A stretch of 64,000 bases of DNA from Naegleria lovaniensis (GCF_003324165.1 NW_025407867.1:1-64000); one strand, 5' to 3'; numbered from the stretch's first letter, positions 11,601 through 23,467 are shown. Numbers and translations: made by a program. Notes: generated by a model not told the origin, from the sequence alone.

Positions 11601-14600
11601 TCATTTGTTTGTGGAAATCACACCTCCATGTTACAATGCTTCCAACAGTTATATGAATTGAATGAATCAGCCTCTCTTCTCAATGACACAAAGAAGCCTC
11701 TCTCAACTCATGAATTGAAAGGATTTTTAACCACTTGGAGAGATCGACTTCCAAACAAGTATGAAGATATTAGTGTGTGGAATGATATTTTCACTTGGAG
11801 ATGCCACTTGTTAAAGAAAGCCATCGAAAGATTTGATCAGAAAGATGAATTCAGTCATCATCGAGCACTTCTTCTCAATGAAACCATTTGGTCTCTTCAC
11901 AAATTTGCGAAAATCGCTCGAAAACAAAACTTTATTGAACCAGCATTGAAGATGCTCGCAGAAACTGGAAAGCTTTTACCAACACTTACAAGTGAAACGA
12001 GTGAAGTCTTTGTTCGTATCATTGAAGTGATCAAAAGTTTAATGAAAGATAGAAGATACAACGATGTATTAGATTATATTGAATCCGATACGATTGCAAA
12101 CACCAAGATCAAGACCATTCAAAAGATGGAAATTTTAAGATTGAGAGGAGAAGTATTTTCCACTTGTGGAAGATATGATGAAAGTTATCAAACATTTGCT
12201 CAATCCATTTCATACTTTCCACAAGAGCAGAAATTCATTTCTTCTGTGACAAGTACACCTGCTTGGGGAAAGAGTTTCTTCCAATGGGCTCTTGTTTTGG
12301 ATAAATTATTTGTAGAGAAATGGAATTCATCCACAAGACATCAAAGACAAAAACAAAATTCAACCAAACATCCAACTCAATCCATGACAGCCCTTGAATT
12401 TGCAGAAAATTGTGTTGCTGCCTACTTACTAGCCATTAGATATTCAGGAGGTGCTACGAATCATCAAACCATTCAAGCATCTGGAGCTACCGTTCGACAA
12501 TATATTGGACGAGTACTATGGTTACTTTCCTATGATGAACCAGCTTCAAGTGATAAGACAAAGGGTGGCTCTAATGTTGATTATCCTCTTCATAGAGTTG
12601 CTGAGAAATGTATTAATGACATTCCAGCTTGGATGTGGATTCCATGGCAACAACAATTATTCACCATGTTACATAGAAGAGAGTGTGAAGCTTCCATTGC
12701 CAAGCAATTGTTAAAAGCTGTTTTATACAACTTTCCACAAGCAGCCTTCCATACATTTAGAAGTTTTGTTCATGATCTTAGAGAATTATTATCAGGAATT
12801 GCTAAAAAGAATCAATCTACAACCACTGGTACCGGTTCCACAAATCCATCTGGTACTTCAGAGTCCAACACGAATACTGCTGCTCCTTTAAGAGGTAGTA
12901 GTGCTAATATTCATGTTTCAATTATTAATAAGAGCGGAGCAATCAGTACTAGCAGCGATTCCAATATTCCAACAGGTCCTAATTCTGTCTATCTTGAAAC
13001 ATTTACAAAGATTAGAAAGAAACTTGATGAAATCATGCATGACGGTAATAAGGTGCTGTTCAGTGATTTGGAGAGCATGTTTAAGGAATTGACCAAATAC
13101 AAATCTGAGAGTGAGGAAGAATTGACCAAATCTCTTGAATTAATGCTTGACAAGGCATATACTTTTAACATTTATGAAAACTCAGACAGTATGGTCGATG
13201 AAGAAAATGAAGATGAACTTCATCATATTCCAAAGGAGTTGACCGATCATGCAAAAAGAATTGCAGATACATACTTTGCAGATCCTCCCACACAGTCTTC
13301 AAATCCTCAACAGCATCAACCCGTTCCAAAACCTCAATTCATTCTTGATTGTCAAAGCAATGTCATTGCTGATATTCTCCCAAGAAAAGAAAGAAGAGAG
13401 ATGGCAAAGTCTTTGAAATACGTTGAAAAGACAATGGATGCAGTAGGACCAAGAAGTCTATTGGATCTCACTAAAAATCTTAAACATTGGATTTGTTACT
13501 TTAGACGTAAGATTAATCTATTACCAACTGAAATTGGAATTGAAAATCAAAAAGCTAAACTGTTGGAGCATAGAACTAATTTAGAATTGGAAATTCCAGG
13601 CCAATATGAGCTCACCAGTGATCGAGAACCATTCTCAGAAAGACATGAAAAGATTCTTTGTCTTTTGCCTTCTGTGAGTATGAAAGGTAGAAAGAATAAG
13701 GAGAATGAAAGAGTTATTGCATTAAGAAGTGTCTCTGGAAAAGTGTTCAAATTCTTTATTCAATCCACAAGCAATTCTGAACCACTCACTCTGAAAACAG
13801 AAGAGAAAGTGTCATCTCTGATTCGACACATTAATCGATTGTTAGATAAGGATAGAACTGCAAGAAGCCACAACAATATCCATATGGAATATCCTATCAC
13901 CATTACTACTAATCAAAGAATTCGTCTTGTACGCAAAGATTATGATTTTATTTCCTTGGAAGATATATTCTATGATTATTGTGAATCTATTGGAAAATCT
14001 ATTGATACTCCACTCATTAAATATTGGAAGGAAATGGATAAGGCATGTAAAACTCATATCAATGATTTTGAGAATAAGCTCAATGTTTATCAAACCTTTG
14101 TTGAGCAAAGTGACAAGATACCAGATGATATTTTGTTGAACTACATTCGAAGTACTTGTCCAAGTTGGTCTGAATTCTATAGCATTAGAAAAACATTTGG
14201 AGTACAATCAGGAGTTTATAATATTTTCAGTCATCTCTTGCATACTAAGGACAGACATCCATACAAGATATTAATTTCAAAGAACAGTGGACACATGATG
14301 CAATTTGATTTTAGACCTAATATGAACAAAGCAAGTGGTATTATTCAAAGAGATGATCCAACACCATTCCGATTCACTAGAAATATTTCTCAATTCCTTT
14401 CTCAATTCGGTGTTGAAGGTTATTTGTTGAACACCATGTCTGCTATTGCTTATTCTCTTTCTGAAAATAAGGATTTATTTGAAACTTTAATGCAATTGTT
14501 TATTAGAGATGAATTAATTTCGTATCACAACTTTAATGTAGATTTATTGAATAATGAGAGCAGTACACCTATTGGAGAAAATAGATTTTTATTTAATGAC

Positions 14601-14990
14601 GAGTTGATGCGAAGTTGTGTTCAACAAAATGTTGATCAAGTTCTTGAAATGGTTCTAGAATTGGCTCCAACCATTCCAACTCATTTGAGCTGCAGTCCAC
14701 CTCAAACATTACCAGTGAAGAAGAAGACAAAGAAAGACGCGACAACGTCTGAGAGTAGTACAAGCGAAGTATCTACACCCTCTTCAATCACAACTCCATC
14801 CACACCATCGATGGCAAGTAGCAGCAACACCGCAACCACTTCTGTTGTTGCCACACCTTCTCCGTTTGCAAACGCTACCAGTCTTTTGGATCTCCCACCA
14901 CTTAATTACAAGGTATACGAGCTTATTCAACAAGCATCCTCGGCAGAAAAGTTATGTATGAAAGATCCCATCTATTACCCTTGGTTTTAA
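2698..14990 (+). CDS. Tra1/TRRAP-like PIKK-family pseudokinase
   Basis: Three exons: 2698-2827, 2882-3093 and 3195-14990, joined in frame by introns of 54 and 101 nt. They encode about 4045 residues. Most of the chain is helical HEAT/TPR-like sequence, followed by a FAT region, a PI3K-like domain and a C-terminal FATC segment (KVYELIQQASSAEKLCMKDP, ending PWF). Length, order and the Trp-Phe end fit Tra1/TRRAP, the activator-binding scaffold of SAGA and NuA4. Where an active PIKK has DRHxxN and DFG, this protein has KDRHPYKIL (about residue 3800) and QFDFRPN (about 3822), so the metal-binding Asn and the Gly are lost, as expected for a pseudokinase. Two KKRKVD nuclear-localisation motifs lie near residues 2064 and 2080 in an acidic Ser/Lys linker. 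The start ATG has an A-rich context. Confidence 0.9.
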
Positions 14991-15045
14991 ACTAGAAATT
15001 TATTAAACATTTTCCTATTCACAAAACAAAACTTTTTTGTTGAAG

Positions 15046-17511
15046 TCACTCTTGTTTAAATGCATTTTCAATGAAAACAATTTCCTTTGCTACATCATCG
15101 AACATGGTTCTTGTGAAAACTTCGTCTGCATGACCCAAATGGTGAACCTTAACAAGGTGATGGTGAGTTTTGGGTTCTTGCCCGGCTACCTTACTTCGAA
15201 TGACGGCCATTGTTTTTGCAACATTCCAGATGGGGCATTGAAAATCATCATGGCTCGCAGTCATCAGTAGAGAAGGGAAGTGCTTCACCGAAGACGTCAT
15301 AAGAAGATGATACGGTGAATATTTCATCATGATCCTCGCAAGGTTAACTTGGCTCTTTGGATCCCCATATTCATCAAATTCATGCTCTGTCAATGGGAGT
15401 GAGTCATCCATCATGGTGGTAAGGACATCCAAAAACGGTACCTTTAACACCAAGCATTTAAACAATTGTTCGTGTTCAAACATGAGATGTGTGGACATCA
15501 TCAACAACCCTCCAGCACTAATTCCTCTCCCAATAAACATTCCATAATTTCTAGGCATGTGTCTCACATTCACCAAATAGTCCATCACTTGCTTCAAATC
15601 CATCATGCTATTGATCTTGTGTTCCTTAATTCCTTGTTGATACCAAGTCAAACCATTTTCTCTACCACCTCTCACATGGGCAAATACAAAGATGTATCCT
15701 CTTTCTAAAAAGTATTGACGATAGAAGTAGTACAATGTGTTACTAGAAACTTGTAAATCTTCCATGAGATGAGTTCCATAAGCTCCATAGCCTACCACAA
15801 AACATTTGCTCTCAGAATTGATTTTCGTCTTGTCATAGAGTATTTTGATTGGAATGTTATTACCAATCTCTGTACATTCGCACACCAGATTAGGGTTATA
15901 AATGTCGTTGGTACCATGCTTGCACGAGTAGTTGAAAATATTCACTAAAGTATTGGTGTCAAGATTGTAACTCACTTTGATCGGATCTTGCTGAAGCAAT
16001 GAGTGACATTTCACACTGTATCTATTTTCATGATATTCTAAATTTGCTCCAAGCTCAATGTAATGAGTGTCTGGAACCATGGGAAGGTATTCGAACTTGT
16101 TATTGGCAATGTCGTATTTCAACAACTTGATTAAGCTATTTTCTATGATGTAGACCACGAGGTATTTTGAAAAGATATCAATTTCATGAATGGACTGACC
16201 GATCTTATGACGGTATATCAATGATTTTGGTATTACCTCGGAAGAAGCCCTTCTCACATCAGATCCTGAAGCTCTGTAAATGTCCAAATCTGTATTTTCT
16301 GAAGAGTTAGAAATTATGAAAAAAGAGTCACTTTCTTTGTGATATTCAAAGAAAAATTGAATTCCATTCTGCCTACGATGAAGGCAAGTGCGAGTATAAT
16401 TTCCATTTCCGTCTGACTCTAGTAAATGCACCTCTGTTGTGTTCTTGCTATTAATTGAAATATATTTGAATATATTTGTTTTAGTGCACCCAATGTCAAT
16501 GAAAAATCTGTCATCTTTCTCTTCAAGAATTAACTGTTCTTCAAAAGAGTCAAACGAGTAATTTCTATAAAATCGATGAAAAATTTTGCTGGTTCTGTGC
16601 TTTTCATCTGTTGTAGTGAATAATAAACCGAGTCCATTAGGCTCAGGACTTAATTCAAAATTAGAAACATTCGGGATATCGTCAATGACGTGAAGTAGCT
16701 GCTTCTCTCCTTTTACGAACACAAATAATCGATCGTTAATGTCCACAACTGTTGCAGTATATTTGAGGCAGTGTGAAGACTTTTCCTTCGTAATTTTGTA
16801 TGATACGCTTCTATCCTTAGATATTTTCTTAGCATGCTTTTTCACGTATTTTTCAATTTCTACCGTAAAGCCATGCTTGTTGTATATTACTTCTAAATTT
16901 ACATTCGTAGATGAAAGAGTTTTTGAATGCAATGATGTTTTTGATAGGTTCTGTCTTTCAAATGTTTCACAAACATCTTGGTAAAACCTCTCTGAAAAAA
17001 TTAAATCCTCTGGTACAGTGCTTTTAGGAATTCGAGCAACATATTCATCAAAATTGAATGATATCAATATCCATTCACCAGCTGTCTCAACATCTGATAT
17101 CAATAGTTTATCGCTGTGTCTATATACATTTCTAGATTTAAAATTTTTTTGCATATCCTTCAGCTGTGTTTTCACGCGTTTGACCTCTGCTTTATGCTCT
17201 GTAAAATACTGATCGTAATATTCCGATTCTTGATGGATGTAATCTTGAAGAGCTACCTCATTGAACGGTAATTTATAGTACGGATCGTTAATTTCAAAAT
17301 TATGTATTTTGTACTTGTCAGCAAACTGTTCGCTGCTCAACAAAGGCTCCGATATGGACTTCTTTTTCTTTTTGAATAGAGAAAAGAAAGAACTCTTCAT
17401 TACTTGAGGACCTTGTATTCTGTGCATCAATTCAAATGTTGTCCAACTACAAACGTCCCGATGCCAAATACGAGAGGAAGTGCTAGTGCCCCAAGCAACC
17501 AATTTCTTCAT
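15046..17511 (-). CDS. Prolyl oligopeptidase family (S9A) serine peptidase, oligopeptidase B-like
   Basis: A single-exon ORF of 821 residues. The N-terminal two thirds is a predicted beta-propeller. The C-terminal third is an alpha/beta hydrolase with YGAYG, an FAHVRGG strand and the nucleophile motif GRGISAGG (Ser665). The acid is in SHDDFQCP (Asp755 or 756) and the base in LGHADE (His794). These match the S9A family; the RGG and SAGG motifs resemble oligopeptidase B (protease II), which cuts short peptides after basic residues. The first about 50 residues include Arg/Ser/Trp-rich sequence and might be a presequence, but this is unclear. It is convergent with the Tra1-like gene, 55 bp apart. 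Family is certain, substrate preference inferred. Confidence 0.85.
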   Translation of the reverse strand: MKKLVAWGTSTSSRIWHRDVCSWTTFELMHRIQGPQVMKSSFFSLFKKKKKSISEPLLSSEQFADKYKIHNFEINDPYYKLPFNEVALQDYIHQESEYYDQYFTEHKAEVKRVKTQLKDMQKNFKSRNVYRHSDKLLISDVETAGEWILISFNFDEYVARIPKSTVPEDLIFSERFYQDVCETFERQNLSKTSLHSKTLSSTNVNLEVIYNKHGFTVEIEKYVKKHAKKISKDRSVSYKITKEKSSHCLKYTATVVDINDRLFVFVKGEKQLLHVIDDIPNVSNFELSPEPNGLGLLFTTTDEKHRTSKIFHRFYRNYSFDSFEEQLILEEKDDRFFIDIGCTKTNIFKYISINSKNTTEVHLLESDGNGNYTRTCLHRRQNGIQFFFEYHKESDSFFIISNSSENTDLDIYRASGSDVRRASSEVIPKSLIYRHKIGQSIHEIDIFSKYLVVYIIENSLIKLLKYDIANNKFEYLPMVPDTHYIELGANLEYHENRYSVKCHSLLQQDPIKVSYNLDTNTLVNIFNYSCKHGTNDIYNPNLVCECTEIGNNIPIKILYDKTKINSESKCFVVGYGAYGTHLMEDLQVSSNTLYYFYRQYFLERGYIFVFAHVRGGRENGLTWYQQGIKEHKINSMMDLKQVMDYLVNVRHMPRNYGMFIGRGISAGGLLMMSTHLMFEHEQLFKCLVLKVPFLDVLTTMMDDSLPLTEHEFDEYGDPKSQVNLARIMMKYSPYHLLMTSSVKHFPSLLMTASHDDFQCPIWNVAKTMAVIRSKVAGQEPKTHHHLVKVHHLGHADEVFTRTMFDDVAKEIVFIENAFKQE

Positions 17512-17538
17512 TTTTTAGTTTCTTTGAAAAATCATCTT

Positions 17539-19808
17539 TTATTCTGGAATGGAATCTGGCTTCACTGCAACATAAGCTTCAACTCCAAAGAACTTGGGCA
17601 GACCTAAAGACCCTAACTCTCGAGCGGTTTCAGTGTTTCTATCTTTCGCTCTCTGCCAAAACTCTCTTGCGTCATCACCAGGGAATAAGGCTCTATCTTT
17701 TTGAGATTGATGTTTAAAGATAGCGTCAATCTTTAAATCCATTTGATATTTAGTGAATGGAATAAAGTAAGTAGCTTCATCAACATCCCTAAGTATTGTT
17801 GAATAATGAAACAGAATTAAAAATCAATAATTGTTAATACCCTAAAATTTCACACATATTAGAAACATACCATTCTTGCCATGCTCCTCTGTACAACCAA
17901 CAAGTGACATCATGAACTTGATCACCCATTTGCTCTAAAGCAAATTTGATAGCTCTGTACACAACACGGTGAGTACCTAAAAATAAAAGTTTGTCATTCA
18001 CCAGTATAATTAATTCATGAACATACCATTTGGATCTGAAAGGTCAGCTGCAATAAAAACGTGCTTTGGTTTCTGTTGATTAATCAAATCCTTAATCATG
18101 TCAATATCTTCTTGACCAAGTGGCTTCTTTTGTACTTTACCAGTTCTATAGAATGGCAAGTCAAGGAAAATACAATCTCTTTCTCCTTGTAATCCAAGAA
18201 CATCAACAGCGTCCATAGCTTCAGCTTTTCTAATGTTTGCCTTCAATTTTTGGAGTAATTCACTGTCTGGATCATTCTTGTCTTGCTTCTCCAAAATTTT
18301 AGAAACGTCATCTTTGTGAATGACGTCCTTACCCAAAACCTCGCCTGTGAGAGCACTAAATCTTAAATGATTCTTTACATTGTTTTCATGAACACTCACT
18401 GATCCATTAGTCATGTAACAAACTTTCACATTAATGTCTTTTGTGTCACGTTCTTCAGGGCTCAATTTTTCTTTTCTCTTTGAAATAATGCAATGCATCA
18501 TAGCTCCCATACTAATCACATCATCATCAGGATGAGGAGAGAAAATTAAAACTGGCTCGTTAATGTTGTCTGGAACAATCGTAGACTCTTCAGAAGCAAA
18601 TGCAATTCTTTTCATCAAATCTTGGAAAACGCTGAAACATAATTTGTCAGTATGGAATTGTTCATGAGCCAACAAACTTGTTAAACCATTTTGAGCAAAG
18701 TCTTCAGATCCCAATTCACAAATACCCTTTCCTGTTTTCTTTGCCAAATCAATGACTGCCTTCTTTTTCCATTCAAATGTCCAATCTTTGAAATTTCTGT
18801 CAATAAGCCATGGAGTTTTAACAATTTTCAATAAATTACCAGCAGCAATATCAAAATAGTAATGGCAATTTGGATGAACACGAAGGAATGTAGCTGGACA
18901 ATCGGATGGATCTTCATATTTGAATTCCATGGCCTTCTTAACGATGGCAGCCTTTGATTCACCAGTGGCCATGAGAATAACTTCTTTCGAATTTAGAATC
19001 GTGTTGATACCTTGTGTGATGGCTTTGGTTGGAACGTTAGAAATTCCTTTGAACGATTGTGCTGCATCTAATCTGGTCTTTTGATCCAATAAGACCAATC
19101 GAGTTTGGTCTGAAAGATGGCTATTGAGGGAGAATGAATGTGAATATTGAAGAAAATTGAATTTTTGTGTAAAACCAACCTTCCGGGTTCATTAAATCCA
19201 ATGTGACCTGTTCGTCCAATACCCTATTTTCAATTCGGCAATAGGTGAAAATTGTCGCCAGATACAAAATTGTGTGGATCATCATTAGACATCATCACGT
19301 ATGTCCGAAAAATTCAATTTGAATTAATATAACATACCAACAATGCCAAATCAAAACCACCATATTCTCTAATCTTCTTCTCATAATTCACACAAAACTC
19401 CTTCACTTTATCTTCACTCAAAGTTCCATCTGGAATGTGAACATTTTCTCTCTTGATATCAATATGATTAAATAAATTTTCATTCATAAAGTAGTGATAG
19501 GATTGTTTATGAGTTGGTTCCATGGGATAGTACTCATCCAAATTGAAAGTAACAACATTTTCAAAAGACACAAGTCCCTTCTTGTGTTTTTCAACAAGAG
19601 CCTTGTAAGTGAGAATTGGAGTTGAGCCTGTTGGTAAGCACAAAACAGTAGGCTTGTTGGCTTGATCATTCTCCTTGATGATTTGAATAATTCTATCGGA
19701 AACAGACTCTGCCATCTCTTGTGGTGTTTTGGTGATGTGGACCTTGTCCGAAGTGTAATTCACCATGAACAAGGCACTGGTATCAATAAATTGGTGTCCG
19801 CCTAACAT
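17539..19808 (-). CDS. Glucosamine-6-phosphate deaminase fused to a PIG-L/LmbE deacetylase domain
   Basis: Five exons: 19338-19808, 19180-19223, 18027-19120, 17871-17976 and 17539-17788, giving 654 residues. Introns are 50 to 238 nt. One donor is GTTGGT (at 19179). The N-terminal half is NagB: LPTGSTP, FNLDEYYPM and, split by an intron, DLALL/GIGRTGHIGFNEPGS. NagB converts glucosamine-6-phosphate to fructose-6-phosphate and ammonia. The C-terminal half is a PIG-L/LmbE fold with the zinc-site motif HPDDDVISMGAMM, GLQGERDCIFLDLPFYRTGK and DPNG/THRVVYRA, a family that deacetylates N-acetylglucosamine conjugates. The two activities could act in order on an amino sugar; that is inference. The same domain order is known in NagB-like proteins of Bacteroidetes, so bacterial origin is possible. 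Confidence 0.88.
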
Positions 19809-20465
19809 GATGTTCTCAGAATATTAGTGAAGATGTGATAGGGAGAAGTAAAAGGCTTTTTTTGTTCTTGATGAAAGTCCCATCAGGAGATGGGAGGCTG
19901 CTTGCCTTCAAAATTGGGAATTTGGAAATAACAAGCAATGCAACAAGGGCGATGTCAAATTGATTGTGTCCGCTTTTTGAAAATTCAAATCTGTGGATTC
20001 ATCATCATGGTTATTGTAATTTTGTGATAGGTCTATGACTGAACAATGTGATATTTACATATTAAATATTAAATCGAATACCTTTCAACAGAGGATTGTG
20101 CTTTTCACAAGTTGTGATACCAGACTTGCTCCACGCCATCTACGCACAAGGACTAGAGTGTGCATAAACAAATATTCAGCCTGGACCGACACGGGCACCG
20201 ACAGAATTGATGTGGATTCTCCTTGAGACTGAATTGTGCGAATGTTTGCCATCGTGGACTCCAAAAAATCAAAATACAATGAAAACGAAATTTTAAAATT
20301 TGATGTAACGTTCGTAACGGTCATATTTTTGACTCCCTGCTTTACAAAACCGTTTTTGAATTTAACCAGTTCGAGTGCTGGCTCGAGGAAAACACCAGAA
20401 AAAAAAAGACAACACATCATCATACGAGCCTGCTGCTCCGATCCATAATCCTTGTTTGAATCACC
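19809..20465. other. Intergenic region between divergent genes
   Basis: About 650 bp between the starts of the deaminase/deacetylase gene and the ribonucleotide reductase gene. It should hold both promoters. I see short open frames on both strands but none with coding character, no repeats and no recognisable RNA gene. An A-rich stretch at 20398-20407 lies close to the reductase start. Confidence 0.5.
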
Positions 20466-21482
20466 ATGAACAACCTTGAACCTGAACTCTTTGCTCACTA
20501 CAAGCAACTCCAAAAGGAAGAGCCTCTCCTCAAGGAGAATCCACATCGTTTCGTTCTATTCCCAATCGAATATGCAAAGGTCTGGGAAATGTACAAGAAG
20601 GCCCTTGCCAGCTTTTGGACTGCTGAGGAAGTTGATCTCCATACCGACATTGCTCAATGGGACACTCTCAATGGCAATGAGCAACACTTCATCAAGACAG
20701 TATTGGCTTTCTTTGCTGCCTCCGATGGTATTGTGAATGAGAACTTGTGCCAACAATTCATGGCAGAAGTCCAACTTCCAGAAGCAAGATGTTTCTATGG
20801 CTTCCAAATTGCCATTGAGAACATTCACGCTGAGATGTACTCGACTTTGATTGAAACTTATATCAAGGACACTAGAGAAAGACATCGTCTCTTCAACGCC
20901 ATTGATACAGTTCCATCTGTTCAAAAGAAGGCTCGTTGGGCTCTGAAATGGATCAACTCTGACAACTTGTTCGCTGAACGATTGATTGCTTTTGCTTGTG
21001 TGGAAGGAATCTTCTTCAGTGGTTCATTCTGTTCCATCTTTTGGATGAAGAAGAGAGGTTTGATGCCTGGATTGACCTTTTCTAATGAATTGATTTCTAG
21101 AGATGAGGGATTGCATACTGACTTTGCTTGTCTCTTGTATTCCATGCTCAAATATACCAAATTGCCACAAAAGGTTATTCACTCATTGGTCAGTGAAGCT
21201 GTCGAGATTGAGAAGGAATTTATTAGAGAATCTCTGCCTGTGGACTTGATTGGTATGAACTCTCGCCTCATGCAACAATACATTGAATTTGTTGCTGATC
21301 GATTACTCGTCTCTATTGGTTACGATAAGATTTACATGGTACAAAACCCATTCGATTGGATGAACATGATTTCAGTGTCTGGTAAGACCAACTTCTTTGA
21401 GAAGAGAGTCGGTGAATACGCCAAGGCAAACATTATGTCGCCAAAGAGAGAGAAAGTCTTTAGATTGGACGATGATTTTTAA
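20466..21482 (+). CDS. RRM2: Ribonucleoside-diphosphate reductase small subunit (R2)
   Basis: A single-exon ORF of 338 residues, normal length for class Ia R2 without a long N-terminal tail. It carries the di-iron and radical-site block [21 protein letters not shown], in which the Tyr after HAEM is the expected radical tyrosine. It also has [39 protein letters not shown] and the C-terminal tail RLDDDF, which docks on the large subunit. The enzyme makes deoxyribonucleotides for DNA synthesis in the cytosol. Coding sequence is somewhat richer in C-ending codons than neighbours, as in highly expressed genes. The start at 20466 is preceded by ATCACC. Confidence 0.95.
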   Translation: MNNLEPELFAHYKQLQKEEPLLKENPHRFVLFPIEYAKVWEMYKKALASFWTAEEVDLHTDIAQWDTLNGNEQHFIKTVLAFFAASDGIVNENLCQQFMAEVQLPEARCFYGFQIAIENIHAEMYSTLIETYIKDTRERHRLFNAIDTVPSVQKKARWALKWINSDNLFAERLIAFACVEGIFFSGSFCSIFWMKKRGLMPGLTFSNELISRDEGLHTDFACLLYSMLKYTKLPQKVIHSLVSEAVEIEKEFIRESLPVDLIGMNSRLMQQYIEFVADRLLVSIGYDKIYMVQNPFDWMNMISVSGKTNFFEKRVGEYAKANIMSPKREKVFRLDDDF

Positions 21483-22283
21483 ATCCAGTACCTGATGAAC
21501 CATTCATGCTCTCACTTTCAACCCTACCGCTTCTAGGTAACTTTCACAGTCTAGGCCTCTTCAACGAACGCAAACACACATTTCACTCTACCTTACCAAT
21601 CACCATTTCATCCATTTAAATACTGGGTGTTTAGGTGAAATTCTCTTGTACATAATAAATTATCTTCTTCAAATATACGAGAGTTTCCGTGTTTAGTCCT
21701 TAATGTATTTACACGCTTGCATTTTCATGAGGTTGAATGTATTCAACATAACGAACATGTAAACTTTTAAGGCGAAATCGCATTTCAGAATAGATAATGG
21801 AACCAGTTGTCTCGGTATCTTAAATGTCTTCATTCCTAAATCGTTTCCATCAATCCCTTTTAAGTGGAGGCCTTTTTCAAACTTAATCGTTCGGAGCAAC
21901 AAACCGAAAAATATTGCATGTGCAACAAGAGGGTGAACACAGAAATTTGGAGTGCGTCGGGTTGATTGAACAATGAATTCGGAAGAGTCCGTTTTGTGAC
22001 CTCTTCTTTAAATTATCCAAATGTATCATCCGCAAGCATTTGATAATTTGGAAGTGGGCGATTTAAATGCAATTCCAGACGCCTGAACAACAACAGCAAA
22101 AAAGAGTCATTTTGAAAGTTAGCAATTGATCTTTTTCGGTCCTGCTATCAATAGACTGCAAACGGTCTACACGACCACCGTTACATCATCCTTGTGTTTT
22201 AACCAAAGATCAAGAAAATTGAGAATTCGTCCCACACATATCGTGAATTCAGTAAATTAACCTTCCGTTCCGTCTGCTGTCGT
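21483..22283. other. Intergenic region, no gene seen
   Basis: About 800 bp downstream of the reductase gene. It is T-rich just after the stop codon, as in a 3' untranslated region. The open frames present (for example 21693-21902, minus) have no family resemblance. No repeat or RNA gene is recognisable. Confidence 0.4.
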
Positions 22284-22922
22284 TTGCTCATGAATACCAT
22301 GCATTGTTCCCAACCAACAATTTTCAACAAGCACGTTAGAACCAATAGTTCTCCCAATGATGGTGATGATGAGCACTCCATTCCTTCTTCCAATTCTTCT
22401 TCTCCAATAGTATCAACGTCTTTGCATACTCCAGTCATTTACCTCAACTCTCCTTCTCAAATTTCCGAATGCTTGGAATCCTTTCTGGAGCCTTTAAAAT
22501 TTGAGGCAAACCCTCCTACGGTCACAGATTCTTTGGAGTCCACTCTTCTTGAGGGATTTCCAAGCAAAGATTATGTAAATTCAATTCTCAACATTGACTC
22601 AACCAACACGAACCCTCTTTTCGTTTACAGAAATAAGGACATGACTTGCTTGATCGATTCCCTAGTTAACAATTCCCCTTCATCGTCGGTACTGAAACTA
22701 AATGACATTCCTTCGTCAAAATCTGACACGCTTACTTTTCAATTTAATTGTGCCTCTAACGGTCTTAATAGACTTTTTCAGGAGCTCTCAGAACGAAAAC
22801 ATTTTACAAAGAGTAGGATTGAGAAGAGTAAAAAAACAAAGTCAACAATTTTGGAGCGACGAAAATGCAAACTTTCACATACCATTAATGCTGACGCTCT
22901 GGAGAATAGCCGATATTTCTGA
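22284..22922 (+). CDS. Unidentified Ser/Asn-rich protein
   Basis: An open frame of 212 residues beginning MLMNTMHCSQ. The first half is rich in Ser, Pro and Asn (low complexity). The last 45 residues are strongly basic (SRIEKSKKTKSTILERRKCK). No signal peptide, membrane segment or known domain is visible. The basic end could be a nuclear signal, but that is weak. No family is assigned. A degenerate copy of a small inverted-repeat element lies about 100 bp after the stop, so the original 3' part may have been altered. Confidence 0.4.
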   Translation: MLMNTMHCSQPTIFNKHVRTNSSPNDGDDEHSIPSSNSSSPIVSTSLHTPVIYLNSPSQISECLESFLEPLKFEANPPTVTDSLESTLLEGFPSKDYVNSILNIDSTNTNPLFVYRNKDMTCLIDSLVNNSPSSSVLKLNDIPSSKSDTLTFQFNCASNGLNRLFQELSERKHFTKSRIEKSKKTKSTILERRKCKLSHTINADALENSRYF

Positions 22923-23014
22923 CAACCATCTCATATTCTCGTGCTTATGGTGGTTTCCAATTGAAGCTTAATCAAGGTTGATAAATATTTCTTTGGATTA
23001 ATTTTAAACATCTT

Positions 23015-23135
23015 CAATAACACACGTCTGATTACCCCCTGCATCAAGGGTACCACTGTCACACGCAGTGCTCGCAAAAATTTTATTTCTGTGTAGATAC
23101 TTCGCGCACTTTTCAAAATTGTGAGAGTTGTATGT
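23015..23135 (+). repeat. Degenerate second copy of a small inverted-repeat (MITE-like) element
   Basis: About 120 bp that align, in opposite orientation, with the copy at 29211-29371. Shared blocks in order include GTCTGA, ATTACCCC, ATCAAG, CTGTCACA, CGCAG, GCTCGCAAAAA, ATTTCT and CTTCGCGCA, separated by many small deletions. The ends resemble the 12-bp terminal repeat of the other copy only loosely (CAATAACACAC on the left, GTTGTATG on the right), so this copy is older or more decayed. Confidence 0.6.
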
Positions 23136-23467
23136 TCAGACACTTCAAATCAATGCTTCGTGACAGCTGCATTTCAGAGAGTTTCAAAAAAATGCTTGAC
23201 ATTCACCAGACTGACTGTACGCTCAAACAATCCTTTGCTTTGAGCAATCAAGAATTCGATACCACCGTTCGGAATGTTGTCAACTTTGAACACAAATACA
23301 AGACTTCATCAACCGGAATATCGACGTTGATGTTCATGACTCGTTCTTCAATCCTCTCGAATAATGGATTGACATCACATGCTGCTTTCCAACTTGACAA
23401 TACAAACGAAGAAAAGAAAAAAGGAAATATTACAAGAATGACGACCGTAACTATGAACAACAAGTAA
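23132..23467 (+). CDS. Doubtful small ORF
   Basis: A 111-residue frame whose ATG sits in the right end of the degenerate repeat at 23015-23135. The sequence (FKKMLDIHQTDCTLKQSF, then a Lys/Asn-rich end) has no recognisable domain. It might be a remnant of a longer gene together with 22284-22922, or noise. Reported because it is among the longer plus-strand frames in an otherwise empty 870-bp gap. Confidence 0.22.
   Translation: MFRHFKSMLRDSCISESFKKMLDIHQTDCTLKQSFALSNQEFDTTVRNVVNFEHKYKTSSTGISTLMFMTRSSILSNNGLTSHAAFQLDNTNEEKKKGNITRMTTVTMNNK

Noticed and set aside
21693-21902. 69-residue minus-strand ORF after the reductase gene
   Set aside because: No recognisable family; likely chance in the 3' flank.
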